A stretch of DNA of 22,003 nucleotides. It comes from Daldinia sp. FL1419 (lineage: Eukaryota > Ascomycota > Sordariomycetes > Xylariales > Hypoxylaceae). The notes under the pieces were generated by a model. The model made no database searches. It had not been told where the DNA came from and saw only the letters and a program-made list of their open reading frames with translations. Shown piece after piece: positions 1 to 10,610 of the stretch (position 1 is the first letter of the stretch; each line of letters opens with the position of its first letter). The DNA lies in NCBI GenBank assembly GCA_025201765.1, contig MU623650.1, forward strand, positions 1 to 22,003. Reading direction: 5' to 3'. The position numbers and the translations under genes were made by a program.

Positions 1-88
1 GGGGACCCATGGCATGGATTGTGTTTTTTGCATTTTGGCTGCCGCCTTAAAACATTTTTTTATACCTATAAAATTTTTTTTTTTTTAA

Positions 89-125
<37 letters not shown>

Positions 126-573
126 TCTCTTCGTATATGAGCAGCAGTCTTCCTACGAGAGCAAGAATGCAGAACGTAATTGAAATCGGGCCAGACATTA
201 ACAACATTAAAGACGATGGTGAACGGTTAGAAGACTAATATATTACTAGTGGGTATAATTCTGTAGGACGCGTGTCGCCCAATATGTGACCTTTCCAGGC
301 CAATGCAAGACCTGTACTCCGACCCAAGACCCGGGCCCCCCTAAAACTCCGTGACGCACGTAACTCCCTTGGCCCGGATGGGTCGACCCGATGGACGGAA
401 AAACCAAACAAGATTATCGAAGCGCAATTTGATGAGGCGAATGAAACCCTGACTGCGGTCCCACGTAAAATCCGGCCAAATCTAGCCAATAATGCAGACA
501 TTACGCTATGCAGATTAACGAAGATGGTATATTTTTGAGCATGCAAAATCGCAATTGCGCCATGATATCCGAT
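1..573. other. Gene-free left edge with T/A homopolymer block
   Basis: No convincing gene. From about 50 to 123 the sequence is a run of T followed by a run of about 40 A, which could fold on itself and is a typical place for an assembly to break. The rest is mixed-composition DNA. A 103-codon minus-strand reading frame at 235-546 lacks any recognisable motif and is probably chance. The region lies downstream of the minus-strand cyclin gene, so its 3' UTR should be here, but I see no clear AATAAA-type signal. Confidence 0.6.
74..123. repeat. poly-T / poly-A low-complexity block
   Basis: A T-rich run is followed by a short AAATTTT step and then an uninterrupted A run that ends just before GGTCTC. 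The two halves are mutually complementary. The true length is uncertain because homopolymers are error-prone in sequencing. Confidence 0.85.
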
Positions 574-1581
574 TCATTGAGTTAATGCCGTTGTAGGCAA
601 ATGCAAATAGTCCCGCGGCAAGGCCGTACGGTTACTAAAAGCTTGTCGAGTTTCCGGGCCAAGATCACGAATATGATCAAACGGAGTGGTCGATTCTGAC
701 TTGGGTGTCTCGGCAGGGGTTAATTGTATACCCAGGCCAACCACAGCGTGTCCCGAACTCATCGACTTCACATGCTTGGCCAATTTACTCTCTTCTCCCA
801 TTTCCATTTCCATCTCCTCGTTAATCAGCTCTCGCCGGGCCATTTCGATATCGTGTCTCGCTTGCTTGATAAACTTGGGTTCCCACAACGGCAGAATGCG
901 ATAGCCCAAGTTTTCCATGATACATCTCTCGGTGAAATTGATCTGCTCACATGTCCAGAGATTCTGGCCCCATGCGGAACTATAGTATTGGGTAGATTCT
1001 TGTAAATCCTCCACGAATTTGTCTGCAATTATCAATGCAGCCAGAATAATGATCTCGGGGAGCACATTATCAATGTGGGCGGTCTGCGCAGCAACAGCAC
1101 CGGATGGTAGGGTGTGGCGCTTGGGAGCGAGCTCGTTTGACTTGTTCAAGGGAAAAGATATCCGCCAGCTTCGAGAGAACCGAGAGTTCAACGAGTCTAA
1201 GATGCAAACTGCCAACGCAATAATATCCATTGGTAAGTTAGCACGTGCCAAAAGACCTTGCACTATTGGGATTGACGGCGTCATAAAAGAAGCTCCCGGC
1301 GGTAGCATTCTTGCTAGGTGGGCGGCAGGACCTGTTTGGACGAATTAGTCGACAATGTACCTAGGATATCATTTTTGAAGGATACACTACTAACCTAAAA
1401 ACTCTGGACTAACGGCTTCTACATCTTCGGAACTAATTCGAGGGCTTTGCGCGGCAGATGAATTTTTGGAAGAGGGAGGCGGCGTAGGGAGATTGGATAA
1501 AGGTTTGTAGAATTGTCTGAAATACGCATCGTCGAATTCGAAATCGTCATCGAAGGTAGAAAAGCACCTAGAGTGACCCAT
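574..1581 (-). CDS. Pcl-type (Pho85-partner) cyclin, two exons
   Basis: Predicted cyclin of 314 aa. Exon 1 is 1581-1395 and exon 2 is 1331-574. The 63-nt intron (1394-1332) has donor GTTAGT, branch site GACTAAT and acceptor CAG, and restores frame as FLG-PAAHL. A cyclin box covers roughly residues 84-215: a helix with LAVCILDSL, then LAALIIADKF (about 159-168) and ERCIMENLGYRILP (about 197-210). This pattern fits fungal Pcl/Pho80-like cyclins, which bind a Pho85-type cyclin-dependent kinase in cell-cycle or nutrient control. The acidic, aromatic N-terminus (FDDDFEFDDAYFRQFY) followed by a Pro/Ser-rich stretch looks regulatory. The start ATG follows an A-rich leader. The exact Pcl subtype is not resolved, so no symbol is given. 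The family call rests on the motif pattern. Confidence 0.85.
1332..1394 (-). other. Intron of the cyclin gene
   Basis: 63-nt GT-AG intron in the minus-strand cyclin gene, phase 1. The donor is GTTAGT, the branch site CTAAT lies inside GACTAATTCG, and the acceptor is AAACAG. Reading through without splicing hits TAG immediately after the donor. Confidence 0.85.
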
Positions 1582-1592
1582 CTTGAATATGG

Positions 1593-1616
1593 GTTTTTTG
1601 TTTTTGTTTTTGTTTT
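1593..1616 (-). promoter_or_regulatory. A-rich 5' leader repeat of the cyclin gene
   Basis: Three to four T5-6G units lie directly upstream of the minus-strand cyclin ATG. In the mRNA they read as a CAAAAA-type repeat ending about 12 nt before the start codon. Such unstructured A-rich leaders are common before well-translated fungal ORFs. A role here is inferred. Confidence 0.4.
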
Positions 1617-1807
1617 TAAAGGCGAAAGATATTTAAGGTCTTAGATAACTAATAAACAGCACCAAGGAAAAAGGGCTGCTCATATTCGAACAGGACCTCA
1701 GGTATTTCTACTCCTTAGTACTAGAAGAATCACGCGCTCAGGCTATTTAGATAACGTGCTAAGTTCTATTACCGCCAAATCGTAGAAATCCGGGATTAGA
1801 TAGTGAT

Positions 1808-1848
1808 TAGCTGGATAGCTGGATAGCTGAATAGCTAGGATAGCTGGG
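1808..1848. repeat. Short imperfect tandem repeat (ATAGCTG-like)
   Basis: About five imperfect copies of an 8-9 nt unit with core TAGCTGGA, interrupted by TAGCTGAA and TAGCTAGGA variants. It is non-coding and too short for a named minisatellite family. Confidence 0.7.
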
Positions 1849-3214
1849 GAACAGGTGTCTTATACACGTAAGAAACACCGCTAATAGGGACAAACACGTC
1901 GGATATTCGGCCACAATTAAAGGGAAAGAGGGAATAATGAAGTCAATTCCCGGGGATGCAGACAAATATAAAGATTTATATAGAATAAATAAATTGTTCG
2001 AAGAAGCAGACAGATGAGGCGAGGGGGTAATGGAGCTTATTATGCAAAGTCCGCACGGGTCAGAAGCGAAGCCGAGTACTTGCAGGAAACCCGGTGCCTG
2101 TCAATCCATGTTAGTACGAGGTTAGGTACTCTACCCTAATGCATGCATAGCCATTATTGGTATTGCACTTACGATTCGAACCTGGTACAGGTGACGGTAC
2201 CTTCAACGTTCATGCGAGAGTCAAACACTGCTTAACATTGCTCAACGTCGTAGATATTCGAACTAAAAAGACCCCGACGTCAGGGTTTATTCAAAAAGCT
2301 GGGGGACTAGCGACATGAAGCTGAGTCGTAAGTGCGCTTTAGTTTTAAAGTAAGCTCTTTTTTTTCTTCAAGAAGGGTTGCTAATAAAGCACACGACAAG
2401 TAGGTGCACAATAACTCTAGCTCTATGTGGTAGTGTCTTTTTTTTTTCTCTCTCAAGTTTCTTCTTTCTTTTCTATTTAACTACCTAGTTAACTACCTTG
2501 ATAGTTTCGTATAATATTATATGCACAATATAAATTCCATGAGATTACTTGGCCTGTCCTAGTTACCCAAAATAAAATACCTAAGGTACCTAAGTTAAAA
2601 GGTAGGGTAACTAAGGTACATAGTAAAGTACGAGGTTCGACAAAGTTGTCGGGTACGCAAGGAGGGGAGATCACGCAAGCGTCCTTGCAACTTGAAGATC
2701 TCTAATGCCGCTTTCCATTTTGTCATGGGGTATGGGAGTGTTTGAATATCGAAATAGCTTTGTTACCCAGGTTTACTGCTGGGCAGCTTTGGTAGTTTGG
2801 TAGTCCGATGTGTACGTTCCATGTTCCACGTTCAGTACATGGCCTTCGAATTGCCTATTGAAGGATCAAACTGGTCTTCTATCTCATATTGCAATAGTAT
2901 GTAAGTGCCATAAAAAGAAGGGGTTACAACAAGAAGAAAACTTTTTAGAATTCGCGTACCAGGGGTAACTTGAATTGGTAGGCTCGGTCGAGATGACCTA
3001 TCTATCTCATACCTCATCACCTATCAACATCTACTTGAGCTTCGTCCTGTTTCGGATCAGGCCACCAAGCTACCCCCCCTACTACTGGCGGGTCTTGACC
3101 CTTGAATCAGTCAATGGAACAGCACATTGGTGCATTTTGTCCATCGAGCGTACTAGGCAATACACTAACCTAACCAACTCCCCACAGCCGGTATAGCACC
3201 ATAGCTAAGGGAAC

Positions 3215-3349
3215 ATGGCACCAGAACTGTCGAGAACTGGACAAGCAAGGATCAAAGATGATGACGGCGGCAGAGTGGCATCGGCCAAGAATGTCGGAGG
3301 CTTTTTGGAGGGTTCGTTGGCATATTACGGCCAAACTTCTCAGCGGTGA
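3215..3349 (+). CDS. Possible small protein or first coding exon (hypothetical)
   Basis: An ATG opens a 44-codon frame (MAPELSRTGQARIKDD...) with balanced codon use, unlike most of this region. Two splice-like signals bracket it. Upstream, a CTAAC branch site followed by CCCACAG ends at 3187, as if a 5' UTR intron ended there. At the frame's end, a GTGAGC donor at 3346 overlaps the stop codon. Downstream are candidate acceptors (ATTCAG, CCCACAG near 3453-3468) and another GTATGT donor near 3499, so it may be the first exon of a small spliced gene. I recognise no domain. It may be chance. Confidence 0.22.
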   Translation: MAPELSRTGQARIKDDDGGRVASAKNVGGFLEGSLAYYGQTSQR

Positions 3350-4031
3350 GCCTTGCGCTGATGTTGTAGACTTGTAACTTTTAAAGTTAACAATGTAATT
3401 ATTATTCTGGCTGTTTGGTTAAGTTGAGCGGGGATTTTGGGGGGTCAATTCAGCCCCACAGCAACATTTTACGTATTACATACGCTACTACGACGTTTGG
3501 TATGTACTTGTAATGCCAAACCTAACCTAGCCTTCCTTAGTACAGGTAGTACCTCCAGCGCACGCAGCTCCTACTCGTCCTGAAATCTCTCTTGATTGTC
3601 TGAATCCTGATTCCATGTTTAAACTTCAGCTTCCCTATATGTAAGCCAAGTTCTGTGGCGCAAGTCTTTTTATTATATGGTACTTCCCATGATATATGCA
3701 TAGGGAATTTGCCCTTACGGTTTTTCCGCCTTAAAATTTTAACATTCCAAGTACCCCTTGATAAGCACTACTTCGGCCAACCCCTACCTATCAGCGCCTC
3801 AAAACCAGGATTGTAAACATTCCGATATCGTAACGACTTGGAGTTGTTCTATTAATACTGCCCAAATAGCCTACTCTTTTTTTTTTTTTTTCCCCTACTC
3901 ATCTACTGTTACTTCATTATTCCATAACAAGGAATCGCGCGCCTCACAGCAACCAGAGACTACACTGAATCATTTAGATTTTACCTGATAGTCAGCTACT
4001 CAGTCCTGACGCCAGAGTCAAAGCTAATATT

Positions 4032-4058
4032 AACGCCAGCGCCAACGCCAGCGCAACG
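4032..4058. repeat. Short GC-rich tandem repeat (CGCCAGCGCCAA unit)
   Basis: Roughly two copies of a 12-nt unit with internal GCCAGC/GCCAAC sub-repeats in otherwise AT-leaning intergenic DNA. Confidence 0.6.
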
Positions 4059-6023
4059 GGCCTCCTTGGGGATGCATAAGCACGGTCCTTAACTGCCCCT
4101 ACACCGCCTTCCACAAAGTATACCTAGGTGTACGAAGGTATTGGACATCTACTCAGGAGGTAGCCTTTAAGTGCAGCGTTAAAAGAATTAATATATTAAA
4201 GAAAAGAAAAATGACGTGTAGACTACAGGCTTACACAGACTGCATACATACGCACTATTAGATACATACCTACCTACGTATTATGTATGCAACCGACCTA
4301 CTTACATGTAGGTACAAGTAGGGGAGGTACCGTAGCTCCGTTGGCCTTACCTCCCTGAACTTTGAAGACTAGTGTAGGTAACACAGCATCTAGGCATTCC
4401 CGGCCGGCCATTCCACAACAACGAATTTTATGTACACAATCGTCGGCGGCTCCTCGGATTTAACAATTCTCGGTTCCATCCTATCGCATCTTCTCTCGCA
4501 CAACTGAGCCCCTTCCACTTGATCTGGCTACCTATCTATCTAACTTTAGTAAGCTAGTGGATCTATTCATTTCCACCATAACAAAATATTTTAGGGGTCT
4601 CGCTTCGAGACTTCGCTACGGAGCACCAGAGGAGGTGGTAAGTGAATGACGGATGACGCCTATCGCCCCCGATCCGATTGTCTTGGTTTTCTCGGCAACT
4701 GAAGAAACGGTCCCCTCTTTTACGAGGCCAGCGTGTCAATGCATCTCCCGTCAAGCCTCGTATGTTAAGATTATGAATACTACATCCAACTCCCAAGAGA
4801 TATGCACCATGCATAAGAAGCATAGGGGTACCCGTCCTTCCCGAACTTGGAACGCATCTGCAAGAATGTGAGGTTTAAAAGCGATGCCGACTGCAACTGC
4901 AAAGCGTTTTTTTTTATTTTTTTATAAAGCCTTTCGCAAATGTCCGAACCCGTATCGAATGTTCTCTGTCGAGGACCCTCGAATATTCCCTGCAGACCGC
5001 GTATACGAGATCTTCATAACCCGTCGAATTAGAACTCATCCAACCAACTAACTAACTCGCCTATATTTCTAGTCACAATGTAAATCTCGTGCTTCCTACG
5101 AGTTTTTATTTTATTTTTTTTTCTTTGTCAGGCGATGCCCCATCCCTTTCGTACGACGTTCGATAAACAAGTGAAAAAGATCAGCGATCAATGATCGTCA
5201 GGCACGACAAGATTTAGTTCTGGCCTCCTAAACCCCACATTCCGATGTTGTGGTACTTTGTTTTGCATAATGGTCGATCCGAATGTTCCCCGTCACGAGC
5301 CGGACAGGATTTTTCCACACTACCATTTACACTAACGATCAATGACTATGGACAAAACCATGGCCTTTGTTCTATTTTACTCTTAGGATGAGCGTCTAAT
5401 GCAGTATCCAGGACCTATACATGCACCATTGCCATCTACACCAATCAGATGGAGGCTTGGCAAGTACAAGTGGCTTCAGCCTCTTCAGCCTCTTAAAAGC
5501 TATCCATAAAAAGAACAAAGAAAAAAAAGAGTAAGTTCCAGCTCAAGGAGAAGTCGGATTACCTGGAGCTTCGAGTGCAATTATTAGCCGCTTATTAAAT
5601 CTTAATCGGAAGACTATAAAATTGTCCCCACAATCACTCAGTCAGTATACTAGTAGGAAGCAATACGAATAAAAATACAAAGTAAGTACCTAAGTATGCA
5701 CACAATAAACTAGATTTTCTACGAAGCAATTGGGTATTTTTTCTATAACTACACCAAGTCATAGGAGGTTTGTACATTTGTATGTGGTATAGCTCTTAAC
5801 TTTCTATATTCCATTTGTATATAGCAGATCGGTTAGTATTTTCCTAGAGAACACATACACTATTATGCCAACATCATTACCTAAATTATTACTAGAGTTC
5901 TTGTATAATTATGCTAAAGTTGATTTCGCATCATTTCGAGTTAAAATGGTCAGTTCCGAAGCCTTCTTGCTAGTACTCCAATCAACCGTGTCGAGCCTAC
6001 GCAAGAACAATACAGTAAAAGTC

Positions 6024-6623
6024 TTACCCATATTGTCTTAATGAGACGTGAGTAAGACTATTTTTCTCTATTATACGTAGAGCTAGGTTCCTAAAACCTA
6101 TCGTCATGAAATAATTATTCAACATGTTATAACACCCATGATCGTCCAAAACAGGTAACTCTACTCTTATTCCATTATATGACCAAAAACAGAGTACTTG
6201 TATCTCAAAGCTAGGATTCATTGTACGGACAACTAGGCTATACGAACCAATGGCAGAAAATGCTATTGGTCACATTATAAGTTCTAGGACTGTAGGAAAA
6301 CCAATGCTAGAGTCTACCCAATAGTGTTGGGGTCGGGTGCTGCAATTTGTTATAGAGTTGAAGTTTGAACTCCCGACATCTGAGGATAGGCGCAGTAGAC
6401 CATAGACCACTCGAAGGTATGATAATCTATCTCCGTGTTTTTTATCGAACCCTGCGTCCTCCCGTACACAAAAGGCAGAGTTTTTCATAGGTATAATATA
6501 ACAGGTAGTTAGTCTCACCAATCGAATCGAAGAAGTAACATCTTCCATAGACGTAGCGAAGCTGAAACGATGTCGCAATGCAATACGCCATATGGTAACG
6601 GCTGGATACGCAGAGAAGTGCAC
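6024..6623 (-). mobile_element. Decayed Ty1/Copia-like reverse transcriptase remnant (tentative)
   Basis: Two adjacent minus-strand frames (6623-6270 and 6221-6024) contain spaced pieces resembling a Copia reverse transcriptase in the right order. MEDVTS near 6548-6531 sits where Copia proteins have QMDV-T-AF. GFDKKHGD near 6452-6429 and VVYGL near 6410-6396 resemble GF-DKKHPD...LYGL. NGIRV...VLDD near 6176-6141 resembles NGI...FYVDD. The frames are separated by stops and the YGL-to-DD distance (about 85 codons) is longer than usual, so this can only be a decayed, non-functional fragment. No LTRs, gag or integrase could be recognised. The match is from memory of family motifs and could be coincidental. 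Confidence 0.35.
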
Positions 6624-8430
6624 ACTCCAGTGTGATAATCATCTGGAGTATAGGTAACGTCAGAAGGAATCGTGGATTTTAGCGAACTCACTCATAAGTT
6701 TAGGGTTACATATAAGGCACTCTCGGCATTTGTTATCGGTTAGTCCTAGGCTCTTCTAACCACGTCGCTTACTTCCACCTCAAATGGTGAATTTATACGA
6801 GAAAGACTTGGCTACTTCTAAGCGGTAGTGTTGAAGACGGTCAGATAACTTATAAAGAATGTAATGAATGGCGAGCTGATCGTAAACTTTCGGAGGCTTA
6901 GAGCGAGAGTCCTTTTCTGTCTCGTGAGCGGCGGGCCCCGGTTTGGGTGGTACCCGAATATTCTTCACAGCATATGACGATGCCCCTTGAACTCTTGAAG
7001 ATATCGGTCCTGTGTAGTTGCTACTATGCTCTATAACGACAGAATCCCTTCGGACATATTATATCCCTAGCTTGCTAGTAAGTTCTTGTTTGAAGAGTCT
7101 CTATTTTGAATCCATTGATACATAGTCTAAAGCTGGTCATAACCCTGTTCATGTCAAGTTACACCACCTGACAGTACCATATTGTAATCAACAAAGCAAT
7201 AGTGAATTTTCTTGATCACTAGTCTTTCCGGCAGGCACACACTAGATAACGATTGTCATAACCAGCCCTGTTTTAACATATATACTGGATAGTCATCAAG
7301 ATGCAATCGCCGAGCGAAGAGAAGGTCTCACGAGTGGTCTAGACGCCCAAGAAAAGCTCCCGTACAACCCAATCATCCCGCACACGGGTGGCGTTGAGAC
7401 AAAAGGCCGGTTAGCTTAGCGAGTCAGCATGGCGAAAAAATATTTTGATCATAAGATGAATGGCCAGAACACATCAGATATACGAATCGATCCTTCTACG
7501 AAGCGTGCTAGTTCGGCTTGGTGTCCGAAGGATGATGGCAAACAAGAAATCGACGCGTTCTTGGTCCCAAGCCCGTGGATCTTTGCGCGACAAAAGCTGG
7601 GGAATGCCTGCTTCTAGAATACTCTCATGCTATCGTTATCTCTGGGTTCCTACGATGCTACGTCGCATCCATGAAATCGTGGTCGTGATTCGTAGGTTGC
7701 GCCATGGGCTTCTGGCGTTATCATTGATCACCTGCCTAAACCGGTCGATTACGATGCTAACCGAGGTGATCCTGCTGGATAACTGATCATCTAATTGATT
7801 GGATTCCATTGCGAATCCCAAAACCGTTAGACGAGATCTACTACGTTGTTCTGGACGCATTGGTATAGATCCTGCGGCCGTAGTATTATTTAATCCAATG
7901 ATCTTTGATATAGAGGTGGTTATGTATAACTAGATTTTCAGCTTCATGAGTGGCTAGTTTAGGCTTGGTGGCCTGGGGTCCAGCGGACAAACCATCTGCT
8001 TTTGTATTTACCCAGCTTCCAAGACGCTTGGCAGATTACCGTTGGTGTCGACTTGGTCCGAGTATTGCATGATTAGAACCCAAGTTGTATCTCCACCGCC
8101 GGGGGGCTATCGCGGATAACCTCATCTAGGAAGCTGGGATGGCGGAGAGAAGACTGCCTTGTTGTAGATAAGCTAGATATCATGATCTGGGCAAGTCTTG
8201 GTATTGCGTGTGGTTGGCTTGTCCCTATGGCTACCTGCGTGGCCTATACTACTATATAGCTGGATATGTTCCGTTGTGCAGTGTCACATCAGTACACACC
8301 TATAGGTCCCTTCAAATTTGCCAGTACCGCCTCCTCTCCCTTATCTCGGGTTCAAACCCTCGGGCAGTAGAATCACTCTCTTGCCTTGGAAGTGTTTGCT
8401 CAACCACACAGCATATCTCCATAATCCATA

Positions 8431-10610
8431 ATGGGTAAGACTCGTATCCTTGTTACAGCTGTATTCTGTAGAAGAAAGAGAAAGCTTGCTGATTTCCTCT
8501 TGGATGCACAAGCCAATATGCTAACGTTCTGGTCTTAAGACACTGGTACAACGCTTCCCACCATCGTCGCTCCCGTTAGCGCGGTACGAGCATCCGTAGA
8601 CGATAAACTACCCGACGAGAAGCCCCAGGTTAACACTAATACTTCTGAACGAGGTGCGACCGACGATGACCATGCAGTGCTTCACGGTCTAGTCCTTCCA
8701 ACTGAGGAGGAGAAATCCACTCTAAGGCGTGTCGCTGGCAAGATGCCGGCAACTTGTTATTACCTATGCGCGGTCGAGTTCGCCGAACGAGCTTCCTACT
8801 ATGGATGCAACCAGGTCTACAAGAACTTCATAAGAGCTCCCTTGCCTCCTGACGGTAACGGCAGTGGCGCAACGGCTCCCGGATCCGAGTACACCGCCGG
8901 AGCTCTTGGCCAGGGTCCGGTGGTAGCTACCGCGATGACTGAAGCTTTCAAATTCCTAGCGTATGCGTTGCCGATTTACTTCGGATGGCTCGCCGACACC
9001 AAGTACGGCCGCTTCAAGATGATTTGCTGGGGAGTCGCGATATGCGGTGTTGCTCATATTATCATGATTATTTCGTCACTTCCGCCTGTACTTCTTTCTG
9101 GAAAGGCCATAGGCCCTTTTGCCCTGTCTTTATGGTATGTATAATGATGATCCGTCCGAATCAGCGAGAATAGTGAAACGCTAACTTTTGCATAGTATGT
9201 CTTTGAGACCCTTAGCATTTGTTATTATTGCCATCTTTCCGTGCCCCCAACCCCCCGAGAACGATATACTGACTTCTGTTAGATATGCTGTCGATTGGCG
9301 CTGCTCAGTTTAAACCCAACATTTCACCTACTGTGATCGACCAGAGCCCTCACAAGATTGCGCACGTCATCACTGAAAAGAACGGCGAAAAGGTAATTGT
9401 AGACCCTGAGGAATCGGTCAACAGTGTGATGTTGTGGTTCTATCTACTCATCAACGTTGGTTCTTGCTTCGGTATTGCGACGACCTACTTGGCTAAGCTC
9501 GTTGGATACTGGTCGGCGTACTTGATCCCCACGATTTTGTACCTGTTGCTCCCACCACTATTATGGTACTTGAACCCTCGTCTGATTAAGCAGCCGCCTG
9601 GTGGCTCGGACTTGGGCAATGTGTTCAGGGTACTCGGTGACATTTTTACCCATGGTGGTTGGAAGTGTATCGGCCGTAAGGGGTTTTGGGAAGCTGGCAA
9701 GCCGAGCGTGCGCAAGGCTGCGGGCAGCACGAAAGTATACCAATACGACGACCAATTTGTAAACGACGTCCGGCGAACCTTCCAAGCTTGCGGTATCTTC
9801 CTGTTCTCTCCCATCTGGCAGATCAACGACGGTGGCCTTGGTGCCGCCGCCAACGCCCTTACCGCTGGAATGGATACTAACGGTCTTCCTAACGATCTCT
9901 TGGACAATCTCAATGCTGTGTCTATCGTTTTAGGTGAGTGCTTACCCTCTTGACTTAGGGAATTACAAACGGGCAGTATCAGGGCTAACGAATATGCAGC
10001 GGTGCCTTTCATGAACCATGTCGTCTACCCGATTCTCCGTAGACGCGGTATTAAATGGGGTCCCATTTCTCGAATGACCTTTGGGTTCGCACTTGGCACA
10101 GTCGGCTCGATCGCCTATTCTATCCTTCAATACTACGTGTATAAGACCTCTCCCTGCGGTTGGAATGCCACGACATGCGCCCAAATCGTCCCCGTCGGTG
10201 AGGTTTCGGTTTCGACCGTTTCCTACGCCTGGTACGCGATTCCTGTTATAATCACCGCCGTTTCAGAAATTTTCGTCAACGTCACCGCCTATGGAATTGC
10301 TTATTCGCGGGCTCCGAAGAATATGAAGGGCCTTGTTGCCTCACTCAATCTTTTCATGACAGCTATTTCCGCTGCTATCGGCCTCGCCACCGCACCGGCC
10401 ATTAGCGACCCCTACCTTATCTGGGCGTTTGCTGGCCCGACCATTGCGGGCGCCGTACTTACCGTCGTCTTCTGGTTTACGTTTAAGCATATCGATAGAG
10501 AAGAGTTCGTCCTCAGCTCCGACTTTAGTGATTTAAAGAAGGACTCGGAACGTGACAGCGACGAAGAGAGGGCCCCCCAGCCGAAGTCAATCGACGAGAA
10601 AAAGTCCTAG
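8431..10610 (+). CDS. PTR2/POT-family proton-coupled peptide transporter
   Basis: Predicted 619-aa plasma-membrane transporter that imports di-/tripeptides with protons (POT/PTR family). Exons: 8431-8434 (ATGG), 8540-9133, 9283-9933, 10000-10610. The joins are in frame throughout (1860 nt). Family motifs are EFAERASYYG at residues 81-90 (the E-x-x-E-R first PTR2 signature), FKPNISPTV near 209-217, and WFYLLINVGSCF at 251-262 (second signature). About 12 hydrophobic segments are expected. The N-terminus and the last 40 residues are charged and probably cytosolic; the tail is rich in Asp/Glu/Lys/Ser. Length fits fungal PTR2 proteins. The first exon has only four bases and is inferred from splice signals and phase. 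The second intron looks like a twin intron. The family call is firm; substrate specificity is not shown. Confidence 0.9.
8435..8539 (+). other. First intron of the PTR2-family gene, leaving a 4-nt first coding exon
   Basis: The donor GTAAGA follows ATGG directly. The branch site GCTAAC lies at 8519-8524 and an AAG acceptor at 8537-8539. Splicing gives Met-Asp-Thr-Gly and removes the in-frame TAA at 8536. The 105-nt intron is longer than most others here. If retained, the same ATG opens a 35-codon frame ending at that TAA. No other upstream ATG in the exon 2 frame is available, which favours this model. Confidence 0.6.
9134..9282 (+). other. Probable spliceosomal twin intron (stwintron), donor-interrupted type
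   Basis: A single intron cannot restore frame here. The only strong donor (GTATGT at 9135) leaves phase 2, but the acceptor TTAG at 9282 needs phase 1. The conflict disappears if an internal intron (9135-9195: donor GTATGT, branch CGCTAAC, acceptor CATAG) is removed first. That joins G9134 to TATGTC and creates a new donor GTATGT for an external intron ending at 9282 (branch ACTGAC). The exon junction then reads ALSL-Y-MLSIGAAQFKPN, the expected family sequence. The internal intron thus lies between the first and second base of the external donor. Confidence 0.75.
9934..9999 (+). other. Last intron of the PTR2-family gene
   Basis: 66-nt intron with donor GTGAGT, branch GGCTAAC and acceptor TGCAG, phase 1. 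It joins SIVL to AVPFMNH within a predicted membrane region. Confidence 0.85.

Larger units (their letters stand above)
1582..8430. other. Long gene-poor intergenic region
   Basis: About 6.8 kb in which no open frame on either strand carries a recognisable domain or a multi-exon structure like the neighbouring genes. It holds short tandem repeats (1808-1848, 4032-4058), homopyrimidine stretches (for example 2438-2475 and 3877-3895), many GTACCTAGG/TAGGTAGG-like motifs, a small possible spliced ORF near 3215, and a degenerate Copia-like remnant around 6024-6623. The right end should contain the PTR2-gene promoter. Most of the remainder shows nothing I can interpret. Confidence 0.6.

Noticed and set aside
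235..546. 103-codon minus-strand reading frame
   Set aside because: No domain, low-quality composition and no supporting signals; likely chance.
2160..2290. tRNA-like B-box sequences (GGTTCGAATC on the minus strand near 2170; another GTTCGAAT near 2260)
   Set aside because: No matching A box, acceptor stem or T-stem pairing could be found on either strand.
4563..4871. Opposed 72- and 86-codon frames near 4.6-4.9 kb
   Set aside because: No recognisable motif or splice structure; mutual shadows.
7429..7860. Overlapping frames on both strands near 7.4-7.9 kb, considered as gag or integrase parts of the Copia remnant
   Set aside because: No zinc-knuckle, DDE or other integrase pattern could be recognised.
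8290..8370. GGGTTCAAACCC resembling a tRNA T-arm on the plus strand
   Set aside because: The T-stem does not pair beyond three bases, and no D-arm or anticodon arm lies upstream.
9485..10012. 175-codon minus-strand frame opposite the peptide transporter
   Set aside because: Shadow of the transporter exons on the other strand.
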